From an uncultured Lachnospiraceae bacterium (GTDB lineage: Bacteria; Bacillota; Clostridia; Lachnospirales; Lachnospiraceae), in contig CALWCS010000049.1 of the NCBI GenBank assembly GCA_944376425.1, forward strand, positions 1-64,000: a stretch of DNA of 64,000 nucleotides, read 5' to 3'. The position numbers and the translations under genes are program-made. Positions within the stretch are counted from its first letter, which is position 1. The number at the start of each line of letters is the position of its first letter. Below are positions 41,959 through 51,311 of the stretch, piece after piece. A model generated the notes under the pieces. The model had not been told where the DNA came from and made no database searches. It saw only the letters and a program-made list of their open reading frames with translations.

Positions 41959-44490
41959 TTATTCTACAACGATTGTCTCGCTCATATCACCAACAGTAAT
42001 CACATGCTCGCCTGCTTCCAAAGTCAGCTCAACCGTAATTACACGGAACTGATCTGCATCCAGAGCTACGAATTTTTCAGCAGCTACATTTTCGCCGTCC
42101 ATTACCTGAACTGTTACATGTCCGTCTCCGCCATTGTTCTTTGCAACAAAGCTGATTTCAAACGGAACGCCTGCCTGCTGTGTTTCAGTCACTGCTACTG
42201 TCTCCATGCTGGTTCCCCATCTGGTTTCTACTTCTCTTTCTTCTGTTGTCTGCGGTACGCTCAGAAGGCTCAGTTCGATTTCAGCTGGGTCACTATAGTT
42301 CATACCATAGTCTGTTGTCCACAGTACGTCGCCTAAATTGTTCGGCATATCAATCGTTGGATTTTCTTTTGCTAACATTGCCATGTACAGACGAGTTTCC
42401 GTATCTACGCCGATATCATCCTGCAATTCGCCCCAAGACAGTGTATAGTCATCTGCATTGTAAGCTGTCTCATACAGTGTGCTTCCGCCTGGTTCTTGTT
42501 CTCCGAAGAGCATTCCAGCTGTGATGGAAGGTGTTACATAGCGGTAGAAGCTTCCAACGGATGATCCGTGGTCAGGTGTATTTACATATGTCTGCATAAT
42601 CAGTGCATCTGATGCCTGAACCTGCTCTAATCCCGGTTCGGAGCTAACAGTACCTTCGAAAATCAAAACAACTGGTTTTCCGGCTGCCTGTGCATCTTCT
42701 ACCATATAATAATAGTTGTCATCGATTGTTGTTACATGGAAAATGCAAACGTCTGCTTCTTCCATTGTCTCTACGACTGTTCCATGTGCTGCGAGTGCTT
42801 CTTTATCAGCTTCTTTGATATTGTCAGCAGAGCCATCTACATATATATTGATTCCTTCTGCCAGAGGAAGAATATTATTATCATTCTTTAACAGAATTGT
42901 AGATTCTACCATCAGCTGCTCTTCCATCTCTGTGATTTCACTGCGGCGTGCACGATTGATATCATCGTTATTCATTACAGAGAACTGCTCTGCCTGATAT
43001 TCTTCTGAACCGATCAGCGCCAGTGCATCTTCCCAATCTGAATATGGATCTTCAAAAATTCCAAGGTCGAACTTGTTGCGCAGAACGCGTGCTACATGTT
43101 CGTTGAAGTCTTCTTCTGTAACGAGTCCTTCATCAACTGCCTGAACAATAATATCCGGGAATGCACGGTTAGAAACTTCTTCTGCATAAGCTTCAATATC
43201 AGTTCCAAGGATTGCGCCGTAGCAGCTGAACATATCTACGCCTGCATTTAAGATCATTGCATAACGTTCTACTGCTGATAAGGTGGAGATATCTACGCCG
43301 TCAGAAGTAACACCGGTATTGCTCATAATCCGGCTGATATCCAGAGGCCAGTCAAGGCATACAACGCCTTCATATCCCAGATCTTCACGAAGGATATCGT
43401 ACGTATCTTTATCCATATATCCCTGTACGCCATCTGTTACACCAACGTTATTATTTGTCATGATGTAGTCTGTGCCGGCGTCTACAACTGCCTGCCATCC
43501 AACCATCCAGCTATCGATCAGATTTGCAGGAGATTTTGCATTTACATAAGCGTTACGTCCGCCGCGGGCAATAAAGTGTTTCGAATGAGCACTCCAGCCA
43601 TTGTCCTGATAAGCGTTTGTTTCAATAGCTGCCATTTTTGCGATATAATTAGGATCATCGCCATAGAAACTTCCGATTTCATTTCCATAGCCATGGAATA
43701 CCTGATGATATCCGATTGCTGCTGACTCTTTTGAATACTCGGAAACGAGATCGTATAACAAATCTTCGTCATGTGCTATACCAAATGCATAGTGCGGCAT
43801 ATCAATCATACCACCCCAGGTATTATAGGAACGGTCTCCAGAAAATACGCATGGAATACCAAGACGCGAATCTTCTGCGATACCCTGAATGGAGTTGAAC
43901 AAATCAAGCTGATCTTTCGGGTTTCCTGTTAAAGCTGCAATAAAGGTTGTAACATTTGTTTCCTGAATCTGGTAAGCCATAGGAATTACTGTCGTTCCTT
44001 CTACATCTACTGTAGGATCTGTAGAATACAGGCAAGCCTCCGGGTCTGTTACGTAAGGTGCTCCCTTAACAGTAACTCCTGCATGAGACTGATCCTGGTC
44101 TTCTCCGCCCAGATCACTTACTGTACTTCCGTTGCTTCCAAAGATACAAGCAAAGATCAAGGTGCCAGCTTTTTCTTGCGGTGTCATCTGTGATAACAGA
44201 TCCTGAACTCTTTCTTCCTGATCTGCACGCCAGTCTTCATAAACATCTAACTCTCCGTCTTTATCCAAATCACGGAAATATAAACCGTCTGCCTCGATAA
44301 ATCCCTCTGCACTCTTGCTGCTCAGGCGAACCTGCTCACCGTTCTCTTCAATATAATAAAATCCTGATGAACTTTCCTGAATCACAGAACCTGCTTCTGC
44401 CGGGCTTTCTTCTGCCATAGCTGGGATACCGCTTAAAGCGCTCAGAATCATTGCTGACGAAAGCAGCATTGAAATGTTTCTCCTTTTCAT
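41959..44490 (-). CDS. Secreted GH3 beta-glucosidase-type hydrolase
   Basis: A signal peptide (about 1-26) precedes a complete EF-hand-like calcium loop, DLDKDGELDVYED (74-86), then the GH3 N-terminal barrel. The nucleophile is Asp380 in GVVCLDWPLD; the KH pair is at 304-305. The C-terminal GH3 domain (about 520-700) and a final beta-sandwich complete the 843 residues. It should remove terminal sugars, likely glucose, from oligosaccharides at the cell surface. AAGGAGAGG precedes the ATG. The promoter carries AraC-like direct repeats. Confidence 0.9.
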   Translation of the reverse strand: MKRRNISMLLSSAMILSALSGIPAMAEESPAEAGSVIQESSSGFYYIEENGEQVRLSSKSAEGFIEADGLYFRDLDKDGELDVYEDWRADQEERVQDLLSQMTPQEKAGTLIFACIFGSNGSTVSDLGGEDQDQSHAGVTVKGAPYVTDPEACLYSTDPTVDVEGTTVIPMAYQIQETNVTTFIAALTGNPKDQLDLFNSIQGIAEDSRLGIPCVFSGDRSYNTWGGMIDMPHYAFGIAHDEDLLYDLVSEYSKESAAIGYHQVFHGYGNEIGSFYGDDPNYIAKMAAIETNAYQDNGWSAHSKHFIARGGRNAYVNAKSPANLIDSWMVGWQAVVDAGTDYIMTNNNVGVTDGVQGYMDKDTYDILREDLGYEGVVCLDWPLDISRIMSNTGVTSDGVDISTLSAVERYAMILNAGVDMFSCYGAILGTDIEAYAEEVSNRAFPDIIVQAVDEGLVTEEDFNEHVARVLRNKFDLGIFEDPYSDWEDALALIGSEEYQAEQFSVMNNDDINRARRSEITEMEEQLMVESTILLKNDNNILPLAEGINIYVDGSADNIKEADKEALAAHGTVVETMEEADVCIFHVTTIDDNYYYMVEDAQAAGKPVVLIFEGTVSSEPGLEQVQASDALIMQTYVNTPDHGSSVGSFYRYVTPSITAGMLFGEQEPGGSTLYETAYNADDYTLSWGELQDDIGVDTETRLYMAMLAKENPTIDMPNNLGDVLWTTDYGMNYSDPAEIELSLLSVPQTTEEREVETRWGTSMETVAVTETQQAGVPFEISFVAKNNGGDGHVTVQVMDGENVAAEKFVALDADQFRVITVELTLEAGEHVITVGDMSETIVVE

Positions 44491-44623
44491 AATATTCCTC
44501 TCCTTTTTCCATTAAATATAGTTTTGCTGATTGAATATCTTGCTTTTTAGATTCTCTCTTTTCGAGAATCCTTCCCCCGCGCAAGGATCTTTCTTTCATA
44601 AAGTCGACTTCACTGTGATTAGA

Positions 44624-44688
44624 ATTATACCATTCATTTAGGCTTGATTACAAGCTTATTGTCACGAAATGTATCCTTTTGTCATGAA
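44624..44688 (-). promoter_or_regulatory. Promoter with AraC-like direct repeats for the GH3 gene
   Basis: TTGTAA (44648-44653) and TATAAT (44624-44629) are 18 bases apart on the minus strand. Directly upstream, the near-identical 10-mers TTCATGACAA and TTCGTGACAA (44679-44688 and 44659-44668) are in tandem, spaced by 20 bases, i.e. two helical turns. The nearer one ends six bases from the -35 box, a typical position for an AraC-type activator. Confidence 0.6.
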
Positions 44689-44881
44689 TGGTAATCGACA
44701 CTTTCCCTCCTTAAAAATTTATTTTCTCTCATATCTCTGATATTGTTATTTTTAAACTAATATTTCTATTAATTTATAGACATATCTAAAAATTTTTTTT
44801 TAAAAATAAATTTGCCAGATTATCGATATAAAGTAAAAAATTTTTACAATTTTTTCTGTCATTATAGTACTGATCTACAGA

Positions 44882-44928
44882 CAAAAAGCCTGCTCTGACA
44901 ATTCTCTTTTGTCTTTGCAGGCTTTTCT
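44882..44928 (-). terminator. Terminator of pgi
   Basis: AAAAGCCTGC pairs with GCAGGCTTTT around a long loop, with a T tract on the minus strand. It begins 17 bases past the pgi stop. The remaining gap up to the GH3 promoter (44690-44880) is AT-rich and shows nothing else. Confidence 0.75.
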
Positions 44929-44944
44929 CATCATTGCTGTCTCA

Positions 44945-46294
44945 TTACAGTCTCTTCAACAACTCTTCTCTTTCTTTTTCGTATCCTGGTTTTCCAAGTA
45001 ATGCAAACATATTTTTCTTGTAGCTTTCTACTCCAGGCTGGTTAAATGGATTGACACCCAATAAGTATCCGCTGACACCGCATGCAAACTCAAAGAAATA
45101 GAACAGCTGACCTAAAGAATACTCATCCTGTCTTGGAATCGATACCATCAAGTTTGGAACGTTTCCGTCTGTGTGAGCTAAGATCGTTCCATTCATTGCA
45201 CTCTTGTTTACAAAGTCCATATTCTTTCCGGCCAGATAATTTAATCCATCCAGATCGACTGCTTCTTCCTGAATTACGATCTCACATTCTGATTCTTCTA
45301 CGTTTAAAACAGTCTCATACATAATTCTGCTTCCATCCTGAATAAACTGTCCCATAGAATGCAAATCTGTCGTCAGATCCACGGATGCCGGGAAAATTCC
45401 TTTTTGATCTTTTCCTTCACTCTCTCCGTATAACTGCTTCCACCATTCTGCTACATAGTGGAGACCCGGCTCATAATTTGCAAGAATTTCCACGGATTTT
45501 CCTTTTTGATGAAGAATATTTCTGATTACAGCATATTTTACTGCGTCGTTTTCTTCATACGGAGCTTCCAGAGCAAGTTTTCTTCCCTCTGCTGCACCTT
45601 CCATTAATTTGTCAATATCAGCGCCGCTGACTGCAATCGGCAGAAGACCTACTGCCGTGAGGACAGAAAAACGACCTCCCACGTCATCCGGAACCACAAA
45701 TGTCTCATATCCTTCTTCCGTTGCGAGTTTTTTCAGCGCTCCCTTTGCTTTGTCGGTTGTTGCATAGATTCTCTTTGCAGCTTCCTCTTTTCCATATTTC
45801 TTCTCTAACATTTCTTTAAATACACGGAATGCGATAGCCGGCTCTGTTGTCGTGCCGGATTTTGAGATTACATTGACGGAAAAGTCACGGTCGCCGATTA
45901 CATCGATCAAATGTTTCAGATAGGTTCCGCTGATACTGTTTCCTGCATAATAAATCTCCGGCGTTTTGCGGATTTCTTTGGAAACCATATTATAAAAACT
46001 GTGGCGTAAAAATTCAATCGCTGCTCTCGCTCCCAGATAAGAGCCTCCGATGCCGATTACAACCAGCACTTCACTGTCTTCCTGAATTTTCTTTGCAGCT
46101 TTTTTGATACGTGCGAATTCTTCTTTATCATAATCAACCGGCAGATCGATCCATCCTAAGAAATCATTTCCAGCGCCTGATTTTGTTACCAACACTTCCT
46201 TAGCCGCCTCGGCCAACTTTTTCATATTTGCGATTTCGCTTTCACTGACAAATCCTGCAGCTTTTGAATAATCAAATCTTACTCTGCTCATCAT
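44945..46294 (-). CDS. pgi: Glucose-6-phosphate isomerase
   Basis: It interconverts glucose-6-phosphate and fructose-6-phosphate. Diagnostic motifs are [33 protein letters not shown] and [16 protein letters not shown]. The 449-residue length is the short bacterial form. Two ATG codons follow AGGAG; the first is used. The gene stands alone between terminators. Confidence 0.96.
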   Translation of the reverse strand: MMSRVRFDYSKAAGFVSESEIANMKKLAEAAKEVLVTKSGAGNDFLGWIDLPVDYDKEEFARIKKAAKKIQEDSEVLVVIGIGGSYLGARAAIEFLRHSFYNMVSKEIRKTPEIYYAGNSISGTYLKHLIDVIGDRDFSVNVISKSGTTTEPAIAFRVFKEMLEKKYGKEEAAKRIYATTDKAKGALKKLATEEGYETFVVPDDVGGRFSVLTAVGLLPIAVSGADIDKLMEGAAEGRKLALEAPYEENDAVKYAVIRNILHQKGKSVEILANYEPGLHYVAEWWKQLYGESEGKDQKGIFPASVDLTTDLHSMGQFIQDGSRIMYETVLNVEESECEIVIQEEAVDLDGLNYLAGKNMDFVNKSAMNGTILAHTDGNVPNLMVSIPRQDEYSLGQLFYFFEFACGVSGYLLGVNPFNQPGVESYKKNMFALLGKPGYEKEREELLKRL

Positions 46295-46423
46295 TTCTTT
46301 CGCGCTCCTTATAGGTGTAATTGCAAACGGATTTTCTGTCCATTTTGCGGATTGTTTATGGATGGGCCCTTAATTGGTCTATCCAAATTATCACCTTTAT
46401 TCTATCAAATGTCGTATACTTTA

Positions 46424-47167
46424 TCAAGCCAAAAATTCCTTTAAAACCTCCCTTATAATCCGTTCCTGTTCTTTAGGATCCATCTGTTTTAAAATCTCTG
46501 CATTTTTATCACGCACCTCTTCCGTTTCAGCTGCTACCTCATTCATTCCTTCTTTTACCGTTTCCTTTGCTTCCTGTTTCTCTTTCTTTCCTTTTGACTG
46601 CTCTAACCTTCTGGAAACTTTTTTGTTTTCTCTCTCTCTTTGATCATAAAGAGATACGTCTTCAAACTCTTTCCCGATTCCTGTGTTCTCCAGGTAATCT
46701 TCCAGTCTTGTCTGAAGTTTTTTCTTTTTGTATCGGAAATCCAGTACACCTTCCACAATAAGCAGTAAGGCACAGGTGATAATGCCTCCTTGTAAATATA
46801 AAGTTCTTGCCGTTTCTGCCTGAGCAGTCAGATAATAACCGATTCCTCCTAAAACAGCACAGATCACAAACGCATATGCTCCCATCTTTTGCCACTGATG
46901 CAGATTCATATTCCAGTATTTATATTCCATGATTTGTCTTTTGATAAATACCGATACATTGGAAACCTCATCGTTTAATCTCTGGCAGTTGGCGAATCTT
47001 TGTTTGAGCTGTTTCATGAATTTGCCCCGGGGCACCCCTACATTTCTGGTATCCAGTAATAACTTCGCGTAGACACGATTCAGCAGCAGCTGACTGAATA
47101 TTCCGATTACACATACCACTGTCATTGCATAAAATAACACTCTTTGTTCTGCCATTGTCTGTAACAT
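46424..47167 (-). CDS. Membrane protein of unknown function with charged tail
   Basis: Three membrane segments are seen (about residues 9-29, 92-112 and 118-138). Between the first two lies a basic helical stretch (FMKQLKQRFANCQRL). The last 110 residues are a charged, Glu/Lys-rich coil. No named family was recognised. GGGGG lies nine bases before the ATG. It may scaffold envelope components, which is a guess from topology. Confidence 0.7.
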   Translation of the reverse strand: MLQTMAEQRVLFYAMTVVCVIGIFSQLLLNRVYAKLLLDTRNVGVPRGKFMKQLKQRFANCQRLNDEVSNVSVFIKRQIMEYKYWNMNLHQWQKMGAYAFVICAVLGGIGYYLTAQAETARTLYLQGGIITCALLLIVEGVLDFRYKKKKLQTRLEDYLENTGIGKEFEDVSLYDQRERENKKVSRRLEQSKGKKEKQEAKETVKEGMNEVAAETEEVRDKNAEILKQMDPKEQERIIREVLKEFLA

Positions 47168-47288
47168 CCTTAAAATCCCCCTTTGATTTTCTGACTGATT
47201 TCAGCGGACCGGTCCATTGGGCCTTTCTGAAATTTTGTACCGCCATTATAGCCGATCATCTCGATTTTGCAAAGAAAAATCGTTCGTC

Positions 47289-47326
47289 AAAAAAAGCCCC
47301 AAAATGTCTGATTTTCGGGCTTTTAA
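47289..47326 (-). terminator. Terminator of mtnN
   Basis: AAAAGCCC pairs with GGGCTTTT; the 16-base loop is AT-rich and a seven-T run follows on the minus strand. It is 30 bases past the stop codon. Confidence 0.8.
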
Positions 47327-47355
47327 GGGATTTTATCTTCATGTAGAAGATGCTC

Positions 47356-48072
47356 TTATTTTGTCTGATCTTCAGAAAAACGTTTCATAAGTCCTTTGAC
47401 AAGACGCAGACTGTCAGCTGCTGCCCTTTCCTCAAATACCGGATAATCCATCTTTGCGCTTTCGTCTGCTTTATCTGAAATTGCGCGGATAATCAAAAAT
47501 GGAATATTATTTAGCCATGCCGTATGGCCGATCGATGCCCCTTCCATTTCTGTACAAAATCCTTCAAAAGTATTCTTAATCTGCTTCTTTACCTCTTTGT
47601 CGAAAATAAATTGATCGCCACTTACAATTCTGCCGCGGAAGACATGAATTTCCGGATTCACCTGCTCACTGACTTCTTTTGCAAGTGCTGCTGCTTGTTC
47701 ATCGGCAGGGAAAGACAACACTCCCATCTGCGGAACTTCTCCTATCTGATATCCGAACAAGGTGGCATCCACGTCATGATGCACCACATCTGTCGCAATT
47801 ACAATATCTTCAATATTGATTTCTTTTTTCAGAGATCCTGCCACGCCGGTATTGATAATCAGATTTACTTCGAATTCATCGGCAAGAATCTGTGTGCAGA
47901 CAGCCGCATTGACTTTTCCGACGCCGCTGCGTACTACGACTACTTCTTGTCCGCACAATCTGCCTTCAAAGAATTCCATTTTGGCTTTTTTCAGTGTACG
48001 GTAGACCTCCATTTCTTTTTTCAGCCCTTCCACTTCAATCTCCATTGCTCCGATAATTCCTATCTTTCTCAT
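47356..48072 (-). CDS. mtnN: 5'-methylthioadenosine/S-adenosylhomocysteine nucleosidase
   Basis: It cleaves the adenine from the two by-products of SAM use. Motifs are IGIIGAMEIEVEGLKK, VVHHDVDATLFGYQIGEVPQM and the DQFIFDKE segment; the catalytic Asp lies in RAISDKADESA. At 239 residues it is normal. The ATG at 48070-48072 follows AGGAGA. Confidence 0.95.
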   Translation of the reverse strand: MRKIGIIGAMEIEVEGLKKEMEVYRTLKKAKMEFFEGRLCGQEVVVVRSGVGKVNAAVCTQILADEFEVNLIINTGVAGSLKKEINIEDIVIATDVVHHDVDATLFGYQIGEVPQMGVLSFPADEQAAALAKEVSEQVNPEIHVFRGRIVSGDQFIFDKEVKKQIKNTFEGFCTEMEGASIGHTAWLNNIPFLIIRAISDKADESAKMDYPVFEERAAADSLRLVKGLMKRFSEDQTK

Positions 48073-48166
48073 AAATTTCTCCTGCATTTTCTTTTTTCAT
48101 ATATTTTTCTAATATGTTCCTCTGAGATTATATCAGTTTTTCTTTGTGCGTGTACAGAAAATTTCT

Positions 48167-48194
48167 TTGCATTTTCTTTTTTCTTTGTTATAAT
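48167..48194 (+). promoter_or_regulatory. Promoter for the TSCPD gene
   Basis: TTGCAT (48167-48172) and TATAAT (48189-48194) are 16 bases apart. The transcript would have a leader of about 140 bases, in which nothing clear is seen. Confidence 0.55.
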
Positions 48195-48343
48195 TGAGGC
48201 GCAAATAAAAAATTTAAGCTGTTTGCTTCTCTGCTATGCTATTTGTTGTACGTTACCGCACATATAAAAAACAATAGAGAAATCATACAGCACATACTTC
48301 AGATTCTGAATTTTTTTATTTTATATGGAAAGGAGATTTTACT

Positions 48344-48589
48344 ATGACTAGCTATAAACCATCGGGTGTCTGTGCCAGAGAAATCAAATTTGAATTAAAC
48401 GGAGATACCATTCAAAAAGTAGAATTTGTCGGCGGATGTCCGGGAAATACGATGGGACTGTCCCGTCTTCTGCAAGGAATGGATGTTAATAAGGCAATCG
48501 AACTTCTAAGTGGTGTAAAGTGCGGAAATAAGGCAACTTCCTGTCCTGATCAGCTTGCATGCGCTTTAAAACAGGCAATTGCCAAATAG
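48344..48589 (+). CDS. TSCPD domain protein
   Basis: This 81-residue protein matches the small TSCPD family whose members end in TSCPDQLACAL. It has cysteines in SGVCARE, GGCPGN and SCPD that could bind a metal. Such domains are related to the C-terminal part of class II ribonucleotide reductase-like and MiaA-adjacent proteins; the function is unknown. AAGGAG precedes the ATG. Confidence 0.85.
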   Translation: MTSYKPSGVCAREIKFELNGDTIQKVEFVGGCPGNTMGLSRLLQGMDVNKAIELLSGVKCGNKATSCPDQLACALKQAIAK

Positions 48590-48634
48590 GCAAAATAAAA
48601 GATGAAAACAAATAAAAAGATTGCTACATCATTT

Positions 48635-48761
48635 CTCAGATAGGAATTGACTCTTGGCACTGATGCTATTTTGTTGTTTGCCGTCTATACGATAGAACTC
48701 GAATTTCTATCGCATAGGTGTATAGGTATATAATAGAAACGAAAGTTTTTTCCTGTCTGAG
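48635..48761. repeat. Nested inverted repeat element between convergent genes
   Basis: An outer stem (CTCAGATAGGA 48635-48645 with TCCTGTCTGAG 48751-48761) encloses an inner 13-bp hairpin (48685-48697 with 48705-48717, one mismatch). The 127-base unit lies downstream of two convergent genes and contains no open reading frame. It may be a small RNA or a non-autonomous repeat. Confidence 0.5.
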
Positions 48762-48795
48762 CTAAAGAATGCGGTCTGTAAATAGTAAATCATAC

Positions 48796-48862
48796 GGCAG
48801 AAATAAAAAGTATTTCTTTTTGCTTTTTATTTCTGCCTCTATTTTATATTTCTGCCGTTTTT
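48796..48862 (+). terminator. Terminator downstream of the TSCPD gene
   Basis: A 15-bp stem (GGCAGAAATAAAAAG with its complement, 48796-48810 with 48823-48837) is followed by TCTATTTTATATTT and a later seven-T run. The stem's T-rich arm suits the minus strand also. Confidence 0.65.
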
Positions 48863-50473
48863 TTATCGGTCCCATTTATCACACAATGCCTGAATCTGAC
48901 TTGTAAATTTTGCCAGATCCTTATTTGCCCCATGTTCATTGTGCCAAATTACAGTCAACAGTCTCTGACCTGCTGCGAGCAGTCTTGCAAATACAGTGTT
49001 TGCCTTTAGTGTGGCTGGCGACATATTCTTTGTTTTATCAATCTTGACAGGCTGTGCCTCTTTGATAAATTCTCCGGTCGCCAGATCAAAAATCGTGCCG
49101 CTAAATGGAGCATATGCATTCAATCTCTTTTCTTTCCGTAAACGTTCTGCGAATCCTTCTGCTACCCTATCTTCTCCATGGATAATAAAGACACGCTTTG
49201 GCTTTTTTTCCAGTGCTGATATCCACCTGATCAATCCTTCATTATCCGCATGACCACTGATTCCCGTCAATTGGGCAATCTCTGCATGAATTTCAATTTC
49301 CTCTCCAAAGAGCTTTACTTTGTCCGTACCTTCCGCAATTGCCCTTCCTAAGGTTCCGATTGCCTGGTATCCGACAAATAAAATCGTACATTCTGCTCTC
49401 CACAGATTATGTTTTAAATGATGCTTAATTCTTCCCGCATCGCACATGCCGCTTGCCGATATAATAACCTTTGGTTTTTCGTCACTGTTAATCTTTTTGG
49501 ATTCTTCGCTTGTAACAGAAGTCTTTAATCCCGGAAAGCTGATTGGATTAATTCCTTTTTCAATCAATGCCGCTGCTTCCTCATCAAAGTCATCAAACAT
49601 ATGCTTCATAAAAATCTGAGTTGCCTCAATAGCAAGAGGACTGTCCACATAGACCTCAAATTCTTCATGTCCTTTGATTCTTTTCTCTTCTTTGATCTGA
49701 CGGATAAAATACAGCATCTCCTGTGTTCTTCCTACCGCAAAAGATGGAATTACCACATTTCCTCCTCTGTCAAATGTTCTTTGAATTACGTCGCTTAACT
49801 CTTTCATGTAGTCTGGTCTGGGACCGTGACTTCTGTCTCCGTATGTGGATTCCATCACAACATAGTCTGCTTCTTTGATATATTCGGGATCTTTGATGAT
49901 CGGCTGATTTGTATTACCGATATCTCCTGAAAATACAATCTTTTTTTCTGTTCCATTCTCTTCAATCCATACTTCAATTGAAGAAGAGCCAAGCAGATGT
50001 CCGGCATCCACAAACCGAATTTTTATATGTTCACTAATCCATATTGTTTCGTGATATTCACAGGAGACAAAGCAGGAAATGGCCCCTTGCGCATCTTCCA
50101 TGTCGTAGAGCGGAGTTACTTCTTCTTTTCCGGCACGTTTCCCTTTTCTATTTTTCCACTCTGCTTCAAACATTTGGATGTGAGCACTGTCTCTTAGCAT
50201 AATGTCGCATAAATCAGTCGTTGCTCTTGTGGCAAAGATCGGACCGCGGAATCCTCGCTGATATAAAAGAGGCAGTTTTCCTGAGTGATCAATGTGAGCA
50301 TGTGTCAGGAGAACTAGATCGATCTGACTTGCTGGTACTGGTAAGTCTTCATTTTCATATGTGTCAGGACCTTGTTCCATTCCGCAGTCGATCAGAATTT
50401 TCTTTCCGGCTGCTTCGAGATACGTACAGCTTCCGGTTACTTCATGTGTAGCGCCTAAAAATATCAGTTTCAT
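48863..50473 (-). CDS. Metallo-beta-lactamase/beta-CASP hydrolase, RNA-processing type
   Basis: The N-terminal metallo-beta-lactamase fold has LTHAHIDHSGKLP and DAGHLLGS, with zinc His/Asp ligands, and the beta-CASP cap has STYGDR and SFAVGRTQEMLYFIRQ. The RNA-specificity end HADNEGLIRWI completes the CPSF-like type. About 535 residues; the C-terminal 70 residues are extra. It likely acts as an RNA endo- or exonuclease. A GGGGGAATC site precedes the ATG. Confidence 0.9.
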   Translation of the reverse strand: MKLIFLGATHEVTGSCTYLEAAGKKILIDCGMEQGPDTYENEDLPVPASQIDLVLLTHAHIDHSGKLPLLYQRGFRGPIFATRATTDLCDIMLRDSAHIQMFEAEWKNRKGKRAGKEEVTPLYDMEDAQGAISCFVSCEYHETIWISEHIKIRFVDAGHLLGSSSIEVWIEENGTEKKIVFSGDIGNTNQPIIKDPEYIKEADYVVMESTYGDRSHGPRPDYMKELSDVIQRTFDRGGNVVIPSFAVGRTQEMLYFIRQIKEEKRIKGHEEFEVYVDSPLAIEATQIFMKHMFDDFDEEAAALIEKGINPISFPGLKTSVTSEESKKINSDEKPKVIISASGMCDAGRIKHHLKHNLWRAECTILFVGYQAIGTLGRAIAEGTDKVKLFGEEIEIHAEIAQLTGISGHADNEGLIRWISALEKKPKRVFIIHGEDRVAEGFAERLRKEKRLNAYAPFSGTIFDLATGEFIKEAQPVKIDKTKNMSPATLKANTVFARLLAAGQRLLTVIWHNEHGANKDLAKFTSQIQALCDKWDR

Positions 50474-50489
50474 ATGATTCCCCCAATCT

Positions 50490-50740
50490 TTCCCGTATTA
50501 TTGTATATTTTATTATTGTTTCATTTTATTGTTTTATTATGTTGTCGTATTGTACTATTATATTTTTATATTGATTATTGTTTTGTTTTTTATCTTTTTA
50601 TCTTTTTCATTTTTTCCTGTTTTTATTTATATTTCTTTAACTCTATTTTATTTTTATCAGATTATTTTCTTATATTATTTTATTATACTATATTTTATCT
50701 GAATATATAATATAATATTGTATTTTTAACAAATAATTTA
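50490..50740. repeat. Extremely AT-rich low-complexity stretch
   Basis: This part of the 840-base gap is almost all T and A, with T-rich runs and TTTTAT/TATTATT repeats on the plus strand. No gene or hairpin with GC is seen. It precedes the inverted repeat element. Confidence 0.7.
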
Positions 50741-50990
50741 TATTATGACAATTTGCATAAAAGTATTTGAGACAGAGAGAAAGTCTCCTTCCAGTCGCAG
50801 ACTCAATGATTTTCTTATTTTGCTGCGCCATCTATTAACAGCTGCTTTGCAAATTCGCCTGCAAGCAGGCTCAATAGGCAAAGCAGCCGTAATTAGGCTT
50901 GCAAAATTACGAAAATCATCTAAATGTCTGCGCTTTGGAAGGAGACTCCCTCTCTGTTCAATATAAGTTTCTGCGCAAATTGCTATATTC
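50741..50990. repeat. Long imperfect inverted repeat with internal hairpins
   Basis: Left arm 50741-50814 and right arm 50911-50990 pair over about 75 bases, including AGTCTCCTTCC and CGCAGAC blocks identical in both arms. Inside are a perfect 10-bp stem GCTGCTTTGC/GCAAAGCAGC (50841-50850 with 50878-50887) capped by GCCTGC/GCAGGC, and a hairpin CGTAATT/AATTACG (50888-50911). No open reading frame of note is inside. A promoter-like TTGTAT-17-TATTAT (50718-50746) lies before it on the plus strand and a terminator after it. It may be a structured RNA gene or a MITE-like insertion. Confidence 0.75.
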
Positions 50991-51033
50991 TGTTTTCAAA
51001 AAAACTTTCATCATTTAAATCAGCTTATAAAGA

Positions 51034-51079
51034 AACATACCCTACTGTAATCTCTCTTACAGATAAGGTATGTTTTTTT
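51034..51079 (+). terminator. Rho-independent terminator after the inverted repeat
   Basis: AACATACC pairs with GGTATGTT (51034-51041 with 51067-51074), with an inner CTGTAA/TTACAG stem and a seven-T tract. The strand places it after the inverted repeat element, as if ending a plus-strand transcript. The rest of the gap to 51311 is AT-rich without recognised features. Confidence 0.85.
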
Positions 51080-51311
51080 GCTTTAAAAACCTGTTTTACA
51101 TCCATCATGCTGACAGATGGTAATGAAGAATGATTAACCTTACTTTATTGTTTTCCTCAGTAAATAACTATTGTTTCTTACCTATGTTTACTATTATAGA
51201 CAATAATATCTTACTATTTATATAATCATTTTCTTTTTCTTACTTAATTCCAGATAAATTTTATTTTCACCCAGTTTTATTATTTAATAAAATATAAATA
51301 TTAAAATATCA

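Noticed and set aside
47524-48267. 247-residue plus-strand frame opposite mtnN
   Set aside because: It is antisense to a clear nucleosidase, rich in Phe/Cys/His, without a ribosome binding site or homology.
50745-50966. 73-residue plus-strand frame inside the inverted repeat
   Set aside because: It arises from the structured repeat; its codons follow the palindrome and no homologue is recognised.
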